From Reticulitermes speratus (taxonomy: Eukaryota > Arthropoda > Insecta > Blattodea > Rhinotermitidae), in assembly GCA_021186555.1 (NCBI GenBank), contig JAJKFL010000014.1:19295533-19359532 (forward strand): DNA of 64,000 nucleotides, in the 5' to 3' direction. Shown piece after piece: positions 44,461 to 56,240 of this stretch. Position 1 is the first letter of the stretch. Every line of letters starts with the position of its first letter. The notes under the pieces were generated by a model, which ran no database searches, was not told the origin of the DNA, and saw nothing but the letters and a program-made list of their open reading frames with translations. The position numbers were made by a program, and so were the translations under genes.

Positions 44461-47400
44461 TATTAATATTTACAGAATACTTCAAATTATAAATTCTTTG
44501 TTACGTAATTTCCTCCGGCTTCCTGTGACTACCTCTGTGTTCGGATTTATTATTTATATGTTTATCTGCATATTGACATAAGCCATTTTAAACGAAGACT
44601 GTTTCCATTGTCTTCAGGACAGCTATGCATGTACGACGACGGTAGCCTTATCCTGAAACATTGCACACTTAAGCGCCGTTCTTCCATTCTGGGAGTCAGC
44701 TTTGTCTCAGTCACATTTGCACGGCCACAAAGACGAGCATCGAAACTGCAGAGAAGATGTTCCTCAGTATTACGACATCTTTCTAAATCTTTAACAGAAT
44801 CCCTTACCCCACATATAGTAAAAATAATCTCTGAAAATATTTGGAGATGTTTTTCTACAGCTTTACGTTCATGTGGTTTACATGTATTCCTTTATAAGAT
44901 ATTCGCTTTTGTTACTCGATTGGAGTTAATTAAAATTCTTTAAACTAAAGATGTTGTGTTTGTGTAGCAGGAAGTAATAGGAGGAAAGGAAAAGTTACAT
45001 AACTGCTTCTAAATATGCAGCTCTACCCTTCATCTAAATCTGTTAGGGTACTTAAACTAACGAGATATAAAGAGCATTCTGGAAATGCTCCATATCAGTC
45101 AGTTCAAAAGCTTCTTCATCCCAGCTACTTTTCAAAACTATGAAGACTGGAATACTCAAGAGAATAACTTTGTTAGTAGTATGAGTACAAAATATGGTCA
45201 TAATTTAAAGAGAAAACTTAGATTATAAATGCCTGAAAACATATGTTCATGAAAATACGAAAGGGCTTTAATAAGTATGCAATTTAGGACATAAAATAAC
45301 AAGAAAGTATGAGATATATATAAGCGAAGTCTTACTTATAGAAAAGTAAAAATAAAGAGGCTACAACAAAGGTAGATTTGAGGTTCTTGCATCAGTGTTG
45401 CTGAAGGTTCAAATCTTCAAGTTACGATAATACGGGCAGAGTAGAGGAACATAAATTGCATGCACAAAGATTGAACGTCTCGTATGAAATGATAAAAATT
45501 ACAAAGATCGTCTTCATATAGCGACCTGGTGTTAGCAGTCACATCCAAATAAATGTATCCTAGTTGCGACTCAAGTAGTGTACATTAATTTGTCTGAATT
45601 CGTGTAGTATCCTTCATACCAATTTCTGTAATTTTAGATAGATTAAAATGCTTTTACTAGCACTTTACTTCGAATTACTAATATTATGTTATTTAAAGAT
45701 GCTGTTTCAAGTATGTTACCAATTCGATCTGGCGAACATGAATAGTAAATAGAGAGGGATTTAAGAGGGAGTCTGTTTGATGGTGTTTCCCTCTGCATTC
45801 GCCTGGACAGAAAGCCACAAATAAGACCTCCGACAAGATAACCCGCAATCCTGGCAAGATTGGAAACGTGTGCAAATATTTACTTGCATCAGGAAGTCAA
45901 ATGAACCCAATCTTGAAGACTTACTAACAGAACTGCAACCTACAATTTATGGTGGCATTTTGCCCACACCTGACTGAATTATTTATACTACCATAAGTTG
46001 GTTGCTGGAGTCTTATTTGAAGAACGGGAAAACATAGGTTTTAAGTGTGGATAAACTGGAAGATGTCTATCATGCCTCTTACATCAGGTCACTGATAGGC
46101 CTAACCCTGCAGATTTGACGAATCTGGATGTTAATGATAAACAATGCAGCTGAATGTTAAGTGCACGATGGTAGATAAAACAGCCGTGGTCTATTTTATG
46201 TTAATGTTACGGCTATAGAATTAAAACAGCGTATTTTGTGTGGGATAAGAGACAAGTGTTAGTCAGATGCACTGTCGATGTCATAAATTTGGGTGACATG
46301 TTTTTATAAGACACAACGTACGTGGGTAAGGATTCATACTTCTGAGTTGAATATAAGCCCTTCTTCATAGCCTGGGCAATTTTACTTACGTAGCCATAGA
46401 GTGTTCTTTTCCCAACCAAAATGACGGGGTGTAATAGTAAATTACTCGGAATATTGGGAGAACGGGCGAAGCTACAGCGGAAAATTTAATTTTGCTAGTG
46501 ATTTGGGTACATATGAAGTCAGTAAGGTGCGGTAGCGGGGCGGCGTAGTAGGTCCGAAATCTCAATTGCATCGACTTAAAAAACAGACGTAGCCATTCCA
46601 GCTAGCTATGGGCAAACCTGCTGCTATCTACATAAAACACGAATTTCGTGTAAGAATGTTTCATGTGGACTTTTGTTGATATGCATCCTGTTAAGTTACA
46701 AATAGTGACAGCGTCGCTAAATATACGACAAAAGAACAAGTAATATTCTCGAAAGGGTATCTAGTTTTGATGAATTCAGTTCATTCAGTTTCATTAATTC
46801 TATTGTGTGAGGATGACGCGAATTTCAGGAAAAATATTTTTTGACTGACCATTGTTATATGGTCTACAAAACTATGACGTTAAAACGATATTATAACACT
46901 TTTAAAAAGTCTACTGCGACGTCAAATTTCACGACCCTGCATTAAGTGTCATTTATGTAACTCCAGACTCAGACTCAGTGTTGGTATTATTATTAAGAAG
47001 AGATTTAGAATTCGTAAAAGCATATAAGCGTAGGGAAAAATTGTAACTAGGCCTTTTTCTGAAATATTGCAGGTAACGTCAAAGTCGGTAATTGTACTTA
47101 CATGTTGGCCGTAGGGTTTAATGACCTGGCCTTTATAATAGACAGAGGAAGGTCGTTTGCAGGACACTGGTCGGATACACAGCCACAGCACTCGAGACAG
47201 CAGAACTGCGTCAGCAGATACGATGAGAGTGTGAGTTAAACAGCCATTACGCTTCATTTAGGCTAATATCAGCCTCTCACTGTACAACCTGCTCTCTGAA
47301 AAATGATCGTAGGGTATTTAACAACGCTGTATCTTATACACCTACATACGCACAAACGTAATACTTAAACAGACAAAAGAATTGTCTTACTTGCTTCGAA

Positions 47401-50390
47401 TAGATAATATGAGACTTGCCTTTCACTCTGAAGGAAGAACAGAAACTGAGAACGTCTGAAAACGATGTGCTGAAGGAAATATGCACGTAAAATAGGAAAC
47501 AAGCAAGAGGAGGTTGGAAAAAATTATGTAATTGATGATCGGCTCCAAATTTCTTGCTCCTAATTAAGATTATATTCCATTGAAGAATAATTCTGAAATT
47601 TTTAACATGCAGGAAAACAAATGTATTGTAAATTTCGTGGGCAAGCATCAAGAAAAAAGGCCAATTAAGGTGCCTAGGCGCAAAAAAAAACATAATATTG
47701 AAAAGTACCTTGCATATAAATAGGATGCGAAGTTGGACAGGGATTTAACTAGCTGAGAGTCGAGGTCCAATAACGGGATTTTGTGTGTACTGTAACGAAC
47801 CTACCGTTTCAAAAGTAAATTCTTTGACCGGCTGTGCAAATATAAACTTTTCAATTAATACCTTTTGCAGTGGAGTTAATTAGTCAACTGCAGAGATTAT
47901 ATAATATCAACTGAAATCTATTATAAATGTGGTAATTAATCAAAAATGATCTATGCCCATTTACAGTGGACCAAATCTACAGTTCGCCAGCTCTGTCATC
48001 TGCAGATAAAGGAGAAGAATATCAAGACCAATGAGGGGTATAATACCTCACTAAACTGCAGCACATTTTCCTACTTCCGTTCCGCATAATTCTACCCATC
48101 ATCCCCGTTTATTTTTCTGATTTGGATCGGTTCAGAATAACGCGCCTTCGTTCGGAAAGTAATGCTGCCCAGTGAAATGGCACGCACTAAGCGGGATGAT
48201 CTGAGGTGACGAGGGGGATGTTGGACTTCACACCACGTTTGAAGAGCAGTGGCCATGAACTTCAACGTGCTGGCACAATAACACGCCTGAAGTGTTGTAC
48301 GTTCCGAAACTCGTGGTATTCGCCTCAACTAATGTAAACAAACAGACGAGACTGGAAGCTCCTACTGATGGTAATCAATCTGACGTTTCGGATGGTAACG
48401 GCTAATGGCATCTTGGTTCCGTCATGAAGCAGTTTGGACCCCATACTACTGGGGAATTGGTTAATTAAATTTATTGCCTTCTTTATGGTAGAATTAACTG
48501 CACTAGTTGTCGATTCACACACCTTACAATTCAAAGCAAAAATTAACTACATTGCGATTATTCAAATAATAATTGCTGCAAATTTATTATTTGGGGAAAT
48601 AGAATGACAGACAACCAAATTACGGTGCAAGCTATGAAGTTACTTTCAATTACAATCACAAATTTTCTTCGAAAATTTAAAATAGGTTGTAAGGGTGTGG
48701 ACCGAATTTAAATGGCTTGGAACAGAATTCAGTGGCTGTGTCTTGTGAGCACTGTAACAGAACTACGGGTTCCACAAACGGCTGGGAATTTATTTGCGAG
48801 TTGGGTGATTATCTGTCTATTAAGAACCCATCCTCACCATGAAGTTAAAAATGTTCATATATTTACATTTCATAAGTAGGATAATTATTTTGTTACTTTG
48901 GGCTGAATTTTGCTGTGTCACTGCCACTTCAATAATCTATTAGCTGCCATGTCGAAATCTAGAAAGGCCAGATTACCGCTAATATATGCCTGGGGTAACG
49001 TGGATCAAATTTCATTCTTGCTGAGTCTAAAAGACACTTTAACAGTGTTTCACAATAATAATAACATTACACATTATACAGTACACACGCTTAAGTCTGC
49101 ATGCATGTACAGGCACGTTACGTACAGTATATTACAAAGGAACGTAAATACATACGGTGATAGAAAGCTTTGAAAACAGCAGTTATTTTTCAGGAAAGAA
49201 AGCAGTTATATATCAAAGTATGTAAATTACACAATTATCTGAAGTGGATAACCCTATGAAATTTCAGTGTAACAGCATTTAGCATTAGGCATAACAGTAA
49301 CAACACTCACAGAACTGCAAATTCTAAACTCGTAGATGTTTATCTGAATGACAGATATTATAATTATACTTTTGAAAAAAAAAACAAAGCTTTCCAAATT
49401 TGCATGGTTATAAAACCCACAGAAAGAAACTGTAAATTGCACATGCCTCGCCATGCAAACCTAAAATATTACCATTAAGATTTAAAAACGTGTTGCTCCT
49501 CTTTGGCTTTGAAAATAAATTAATCTTCTTGTACCAGACGGCACACCAAGTACAGTATTCCCTTCACGCACACATCACCGCTCTTTCTCCTAACAATGAG
49601 ACCTCGACGCGCGAAGTGTCTCTGGTGTGTAAGGTCCTGTTACGTAACCTCATAGTATTTCTTACCAAATCAATCACCGTAAAATTTAAAAGCATTTGCA
49701 ATGACAAGAAGATATACGGTGGTTCGTAGATTGCGTGACGGAGCCTCCTACTTTGAGACGTTATTCAACATCCAACGATATGCGATGTTATAAGCTATGA
49801 AATACAAAGGATGGAGAATGAAGAGATCGTCTCTTATTTAAAACATATTACGGAACTTGAGTAGCGGCAAAGTTGTACATTTGCATGCCTAAACATTCAA
49901 TGACACATACGGAAAAAGAAGAAGACAGAGACTGATGACGTCGAACGGGATAGGCCCTAATAATGTATAAATCTAAATAAAAAATTCACAGCTATTATAA
50001 GTAGAATATCAAATTATATTAATTAACTGATATGAAATATTACTACATGTTTCGGCTAAAAGTAGCCTTCTTTAAAGCCAATTACAGATATTTATGATTC
50101 CAAAAAGATTGATTATAACGCATTTAAGCATCCAATCCACCTCACAGTCGATATAACCACAGGTAGCACGAAACATGTTCGTAAACCAAAACCGAACCTT
50201 CACCTAGCAATATCTGACTCTCGCCATTAATATGTTCTAATGGTTCTATACTGGGTAGTAAAGCTGCATTGTATTAGATATACTATTACAACAAGAATTA
50301 ATGCAATTTAAATTACTTTTTGTATTATTTTCTCGTTTTAATCTATTTTCCAAGTCACATAGCTTACAAAATTATAAGTCAAATACTTTA

Positions 50391-50438
50391 AATAATAATA
50401 ATAATAATAATAATAATAATTATTATTATTATTATTAT
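50391..50438. repeat. (AAT)n(ATT)n self-complementary microsatellite
   Basis: About ten AAT then about seven ATT triplets; the two halves can pair as a hairpin. Confidence 0.94.
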
Positions 50439-51980
50439 AAAAGAACACCTCAGTGAGTCGTTTGGGCGAAAGTATGAACATATAAGATTATGGGGCACAT
50501 TGCGTGCTTAAATGCATCATGTTCAGTATGTTTGGAATTAGAAATATATTGAACTGACTTGATAATGGTCAATTTTAGCAGCAACATGTAGTCATGGTCC
50601 AAATCATTTAATAAAGATAACTTGATATTTAACTTGTAATAGCTGTGAAATTGTGATTTAGATTTATTCGTTTGTACCAAATAAACACAGCGGAATTCAT
50701 CAAACAATTATACACACATAGGCCCTACTCTTTCATCAAAGCAGTTCACTATAAATTAATCGCGTGTCAATCGTTGCACATTGTATGAGCAATTTCCGTT
50801 ATAGTTTAAAATATGAAAAACATAAACTTTGGAGTACCTTTGTCATTTGTCAGATGTTTCCGTTATGAAAAGTTCAAATCATACAGCGACTGTACAAAAC
50901 TATTACAAACGCCACTTCATTTTTTATTTAACAGTAGAATATATTGACTACATTATGTGAAGTGTTATGCTTGTCACGTAATAAATTATTAACAATCATG
51001 ATATATTTGTACACATCCATACAATCCATACAAATGTGTTAACATTTTTTAAAAATAGACCCCACAGTCCAATGACAGAACGTGTGTAACAAATTACTTA
51101 TCGAAGTGGCTTCCTCCTTCTTTTCTTTTAAAACACGCCCATTTATTTCTCTCTTACAACTATATAAACGTTCAGCACATCACAGAAAAATTACAGTGCT
51201 CCGTTGTTTCAAATATTCTCATATATTTTGAAGAAATGTGAAGGAATAATAATTAGGGCACGGCTACACTCCTCTTTACGGGGTAGCGGTGTTTTTTTTT
51301 AAAAAGTCGCGTAAGTCGAAGACGTTTCCTTCCTATATTTACAGATGAAAATAAATCCTACGTTCATTTGTTTGTAGCTTATGTAACGACGCTCTCAGTA
51401 ACTTAAACACATAGGGCCGAAAGGTTGGATGTCAGTAAATAATAAATTTGAAAATAGTGGAAGAAAGCAGCCGAGGTACTATTCTATTATTTGCCTGCAG
51501 CAAGTAAGTTCAAATCTATTACTTTCGTACAAGTAATTCATAAAACCTATGACTAATTTGAGCTCTGTTAGATACGAAACAGTAAGCAGATATTGAAATA
51601 AATAGAAAGCCACTTTAGCGTAAGACCTAAATATGTTTTAAGTAACTGGTTTAACTTTACAATATAATTTGTTTGCTACGATCAATGCTTTATACATTTT
51701 TTAAAAGTTTACACCTTTTGATAACGGATATTAGACAATAAAATGGTGGCAGTCATTGTTGCAATATGGCCTATTTAGGACTTCTTCGTAAAAGTAATCC
51801 TTATCTCTTATTGTCGGTTTGTTCGATACCTTTATATTACGAGTCGGTCCTCATTCCGGCGACAAAGAAAGGGTTTTATAATTTTACTTGATTTTACTTC
51901 TAAACAAGCGTTGAAAAATACATGACGGCAGTGCAGCTTCTAAGTTGCAGTAGCAACATTGATGTACCTCAAATAAGTAT

Positions 51981-52009
51981 GTTCAGACGTTTCTTCGAAA
52001 CGTCTGAAC
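51981..52009. repeat. Perfect 13-bp hairpin with 3-nt loop
   Basis: GTTCAGACGTTTC, loop TTC, then the exact complement GAAACGTCTGAAC. It falls inside a 62-codon plus frame that I do not consider coding. Confidence 0.9.
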
Positions 52010-52478
52010 AAACCTACTATTTCACGTGGTGCAGAAACCTAGAAGGCCATCTTTCTAGCAACAGCCGCAGTGAAAAACTGAAAACTTATAAAATCTTCTA
52101 CGTATCTTAAGCAAACACTAGGGCACATTTTCTTAAAACTGTATTACCTATATATCTGACTTTTTTCAATTTTTTTATCTTCTGCATTGCTTACAAATGG
52201 CTAAGACACATCACTGTCATTCTTTCCTTGCGACACTTCCTAGCAATATTACTGAATGACGGCGCTAGCTCACAACAAAGCATGGCTATTGAGGCATTAC
52301 CTTTGCTGAATTAACATAGTCCAGTTTCTTCTCATCGGTCTCAGAACTTCCTGGCAAATGCCAAGATGGCACCCTCGCGTAGATTATAACCACTTTCATC
52401 CAAATGATTCACTATTGACATACTTCGCATGTCAACGGTTGATCCAGCGTTGCAAAATAACTAAATGCCCATACACGC

Positions 52479-52518
52479 ATATATATATATATACATACAT
52501 ACATACATACATATATAC
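52479..52518. repeat. (AT)n(ACAT)n microsatellite
   Basis: ATATAT run followed by five or so ACAT units. Confidence 0.93.
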
Positions 52519-53074
52519 ACATAAACATTCCACTCATGCCTCACATGTTTATTTTGACTTTATTCTCTCAATGAAAGACTGGTAGCGGCTACATGAATAT
52601 AAGAGGTATCACATCCTTTCTTGCTGTATACATATCTATACAAGGCACAAAGCGCCCGATCTACAAAGGGACTATTTAGTGAGCACTAATGGAGAGCAAC
52701 CAGGCCTACATTCTGCAGAACATCAGGCTTATGCTTTACCCTACTGTATTATCCTATTACAAACCATTGCAACCCAACATTTCCTTTCGCCAAATGAATT
52801 TCATTTCAATTCTTCGAAAGCAGCATGAATTCCTGAACAAATGTTTCGCACAGAAAACTAACAGCGTTTGATCAGTCACGTATGCTGTAGTCTGGATGTG
52901 ACAAAACCGCTTCATGACGCGTGCACTGGTACACTTCCTACAGCAGACGGAACACTGATCACACGTGGAATGAAAAACGGAGCTTCAAGTGAAAAAGAAT
53001 ATTCACACAACGTTTCAATGTCAGCAGAGATTTCAACTGTTCAGACCTTGACCGTACGGCTGTGCAAAGCATAA

Positions 53075-53360
53075 GACTGGAAAAGCAGAAGGAGGAGGAT
53101 TAGGGAAGGAAGCTGGAAGAGGAAAATACAAAAGAAATAAAAGCAGGTGCAGGAGAATAGGAATTAGAAAGACGAAGAAAGGAAACAGAAGCCTGAGGAA
53201 GAAGAAGACTATAAACAGAACTTGGAGAAAGAAAAAGGAAGAAAAATACAAGCTGAAGAACGAAGAATAGAATGTGGAAAAGCAATAGAAATAGGCGATG
53301 GAAGCGAAGGAAGGAGGAAAAGGGAAAATGAAAGAGAAGAGGGCAAGACAAGAAAAAGCT
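53075..53360. repeat. Purine-rich (GA-rich) strand-asymmetric tract
   Basis: About 285 bp in which the plus strand is dominated by A and G (AGAAGGAGGAGG, GAAGAAAGGAAACAG, GAAAGAAAAAGGAAGAAAAA). The minus-strand frames are runs of F, L, S and P as a result. Plus-strand frames are K/E/R-rich but hold several stops, so a decayed coiled-coil coding origin is conceivable, not shown. Confidence 0.75.
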
Positions 53361-54339
53361 GATGTTTTGTCACTTCCGCCCCGCATTTTTAACAGAACTA
53401 TTGTTGTACAGAGTGCAACTTGGGTATCGAAGATGTAGGAAAGACCTGCTAGGCTCTGCAAGCCACACAGTCAAGGTGCACACTCTCTGCATGTGCTCCA
53501 GCACTAAGATTGTAGTTTCGAAATCGGTTCGAAAAATGGTTTCTCACATTTTAAAACGTTTTATCCTTACTGCTCTTACAACTTCAGTAGTGTAATGCAT
53601 ACACCTTCTTCGTTCGTCCGTACCCTTTTGAAAACGAAGACATAGCCTTATAGGCTACTAATTACGGGTGGCGAAAATGCTCATCATCCCAAAAATTTCA
53701 GTTACATGAAAAGTTCGGTTTTCTATATACCTACAACTGGAGCTCAGTCTTTGTGTTCTCCATTGTACTCGTACGTGTATAGTAGTCATTTGAAAGCAAG
53801 TAAAACATTAAAAGTCCTTTGGTGCAAAGTTATCACATTGTAAGGGCTGTACCTAAAAAAGGGCAAGAGGAAGCGCGGACACTGCAGGAATTCGAATTCG
53901 AGAATCCAGGAGTCTTGTGCGCTTTCAAATGCATGATAGTCTGATTAGGGTTTCACGTTGTTCCTATCCAAACTTCTGTCGCGGAGCTTAGCAAAGTTAC
54001 TGAAACTCTCACTTTCGATGTGTATATTTTGCAGAAGACCGTGTCTAGTTACGTGGAAAATTTACAAACACAAGATTAGAAATTTCTGGATCAGTGTAGA
54101 GCTCTTTATTATTTCAGTACTACAGAAGGAACACAAGGAATTGCGGAAACTAACACATCTCGATTAGTTAATTTGGTTAAACATGCAGGATAAATGTTTG
54201 TAATAAGGGACAGCTTGTGGGATATTGCAGTTGCCCTATAAGGAACAAATACTGAAGGTATAACGCTTAAATTTCGCGTAAAGACAGATAAAGATATATG
54301 CCTATATATTACAAATGAAGTAATATTTTTTCCATGATA
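53361..54339. other. Non-coding DNA
   Basis: No recognised features. Confidence 0.45.
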
Positions 54340-54680
54340 AGTGGGTCCCTGTCACCATGGCATGGCGCGTCCTCAGGTTGCGGATGGAGGAACGGCCTCC
54401 GGACATGGAGGGTAGCTTCGAATACATTGAATAAGCAGTCGCAGACAGCCGACAAGGGGTGGTCATCCAGCTTGGGGGTTGGGCGAGGTGCTAACAACTC
54501 CTCACCGTAAAAAATTACCAAGTTACGGAACATTGCACAAGGCCTCGGACCTGGCGGGCTCTTGTGAATGCGGTAATGAACATTCGGGTTCGATAAAATG
54601 CGGGGAATTTCTTGACTAGCTGACGACCTGTTAGCTTCTCAAAAAGGGCTCTGCTCTATGGAGCTAGATGGAGTTAGTTA
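54340..54680 (+). mobile_element. LINE deletion derivative: 5' UTR-like block joined to the 3' end
   Basis: 54340-54525 contains GGTTGCGGATGGAGGAACGG, CCTCCGGACATGGAGGGTAG, TGAATAAGCAGTCGCAGACA, GACAAGGGGTGGTCATCCAG, CTTGGGGGTTGGGCGAGG and CTCCTCACCGTAAAAAATTA. I recall this from the 5' region of insect LINEs, upstream of the endonuclease/reverse-transcriptase frame. About 25 bp later the plus strand encodes WRALVNAVMNIRVR and a stop, the last residues of the reverse transcriptase. The 3' UTR follows: AAATGCGGGGAATTTCTTGA, CTAGCTGACGACCTG and CTCTGCTCTATGGAGCTAG. The whole enzyme is missing. The identification of the 3' half is firm; that of the 5' half rests on recollection. Confidence 0.65.
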
Positions 54681-56039
54681 ATAATATTTTGTAAGTCGTC
54701 CGAACTCTATCCGACGAAATTCATATATAGAAGCAGACTCATTGCTTAAGAAGTAAGTAACAATTATAATAGCTCTGTATGTAGGAGTAGAAGTCTATGT
54801 AATACGAAAGTTGGCTTTATTAGTTCTGCTACAACTGCTTCTTATACCTGTATTTATGTCTGGCAACATTTGCCAGTATTACAGATATTTCGCTTAATTT
54901 TGTCAGATGGAAAATTTATTGAGATTAAGTACAACGATTTGTCTTTTTAGTGAAAACTGATCTATTAATTAGTACTTCTATTGCTCTAGTTTCCCGGAAG
55001 GCGCCCACCGAGTCATCGGTGGAATTTCCGCAGATTGCTGGCTGGCATCGTTTATTGTTAGAAATATGGGCTCCGGGTTGGGGGGAAGTATGTGTTTATT
55101 TTGAGTATTTGTAATAATTTAAAAAGTCGTTGTAAAGGTTGCTGATATTACTCACGTAAAACCATTAAAAAGTCTACATGTTTCAAGTAAATTTCAAAGT
55201 TCCATAAAGGAGAGAAATTTCTTTTGCCATCTTCATGACTACTACCTTCTCAAGGAGGATTATTTCAAGTAGTTGGTCCACAAATTCTGCGAAAATATTT
55301 ATTTACTAAAAATGATTTATAGTAAACAGTTAATAAACTAAAATGTTTAATAGGTTGATAGCTTACTGTGATGATAATCCGCACACAATGTTTGCTGACA
55401 AGCTATACGCCTTTTACCTGCAGCTCAAATAATGTCCTGGTAGCGTAATGTAAACAGACAAACAGAACCTCTGTGTACAGAATACCTGCAGCAGGCGCTA
55501 CAATCTCGACCCCAAAATCTACTCGGCAAATAATAGTATGCAGAGGCACACACGTGTTTCAGGAGCCCATATTCTGCAAGATAAACTTGGATTATTGCGG
55601 CTTATTATATCTATATTTGTAGTTTATAACTCGCTACTGAAATACACGTAATGCGGAAAGGGATATGACGTAACTGTAGTGCAGGATAAATCGGGAAGAA
55701 AGTGGTGTGTTTTAATGATACCACGCCTCCTTATTACGTGGGGAACTGGTTCGAAAATACTCTCATATTTTGGGCTACCCTGCTCCCGGAAACAACCTAA
55801 GTATCCTTAACACATAATTCAGTTTGAGAAAGGGTGTTCTCTTTTGACAAACAACATAAAATAAACGCGTAACGGCAACCTTAAATTTCTCCTATATTTA
55901 CCTCTGAAAATACTGAACCGATTTTCATCATTGCTGTCCAATATAATGCCTACTTTACATGAAATACTAATGCAACTTTATCGATTTTCGCAATAGCAGT
56001 TTATCATAGAGCACCCTGACAATATTAACTTCCTCGCAA
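54681..56039. other. Non-coding DNA
   Basis: A short hairpin CCACCGAGTCATCGGTGG lies near 55006-55023. Nothing else recognised. Confidence 0.45.
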
Positions 56040-56044
56040 TGCCG

Positions 56045-56240
56045 AGTTAGATGTGAAGCCCCACTTTAAAAAACCACGAAGTGATAGTTTGCTGAGTGGT
56101 CATATAGGCCAGGGGGGAAGGTGACCGTTTCTTATTGAGTAAAAGTGGGATGATATAGTAGGGCACACCGATGTCCCATTTCGTCCTACACGACTTTAAC
56201 ATGAAGCGACCCGGTATTGACCCTGCGGTTTCACATTGAA
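56045..56240 (-). mobile_element. Possible tRNA-derived SINE remnant
   Basis: The minus strand has a B-box-like GCAGGGTCAATACCGGGTCG at about 56231-56212. It is preceded by a plausible A-box relic (CGCTGGCTTTTCAATGTG) at a spacing somewhat shorter than in a tRNA. The downstream body does not match the other families. Confidence 0.28.

Larger units (their letters stand above)
44480..53074. other. Long region without recognised genes or named transposons
   Basis: Eight and a half kilobases of AT-rich DNA. Frames of up to 119 codons (47334-47693 minus) are hydrophobic, AT-driven and not recognised. Within it are a self-complementary (AAT)n(ATT)n run, an (AT)n/(ACAT)n run and a 13-bp perfect hairpin. 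ACATGTTTCGGCTAAAAGTA then GCC at about 50046-50068 resembles motifs in two of the foldbacks. Confidence 0.4.

Noticed and set aside
48092-48328. Possible mariner-type transposon (GTTCGGAAAGTAAT motif near 48152)
   Set aside because: A short terminal-repeat-like word only; no transposase motif on either side and no matching inverted copy seen.
53033-53461. 142-codon minus frame rich in F, L, S and P
   Set aside because: Direct consequence of the purine tract on the plus strand, not a membrane protein.
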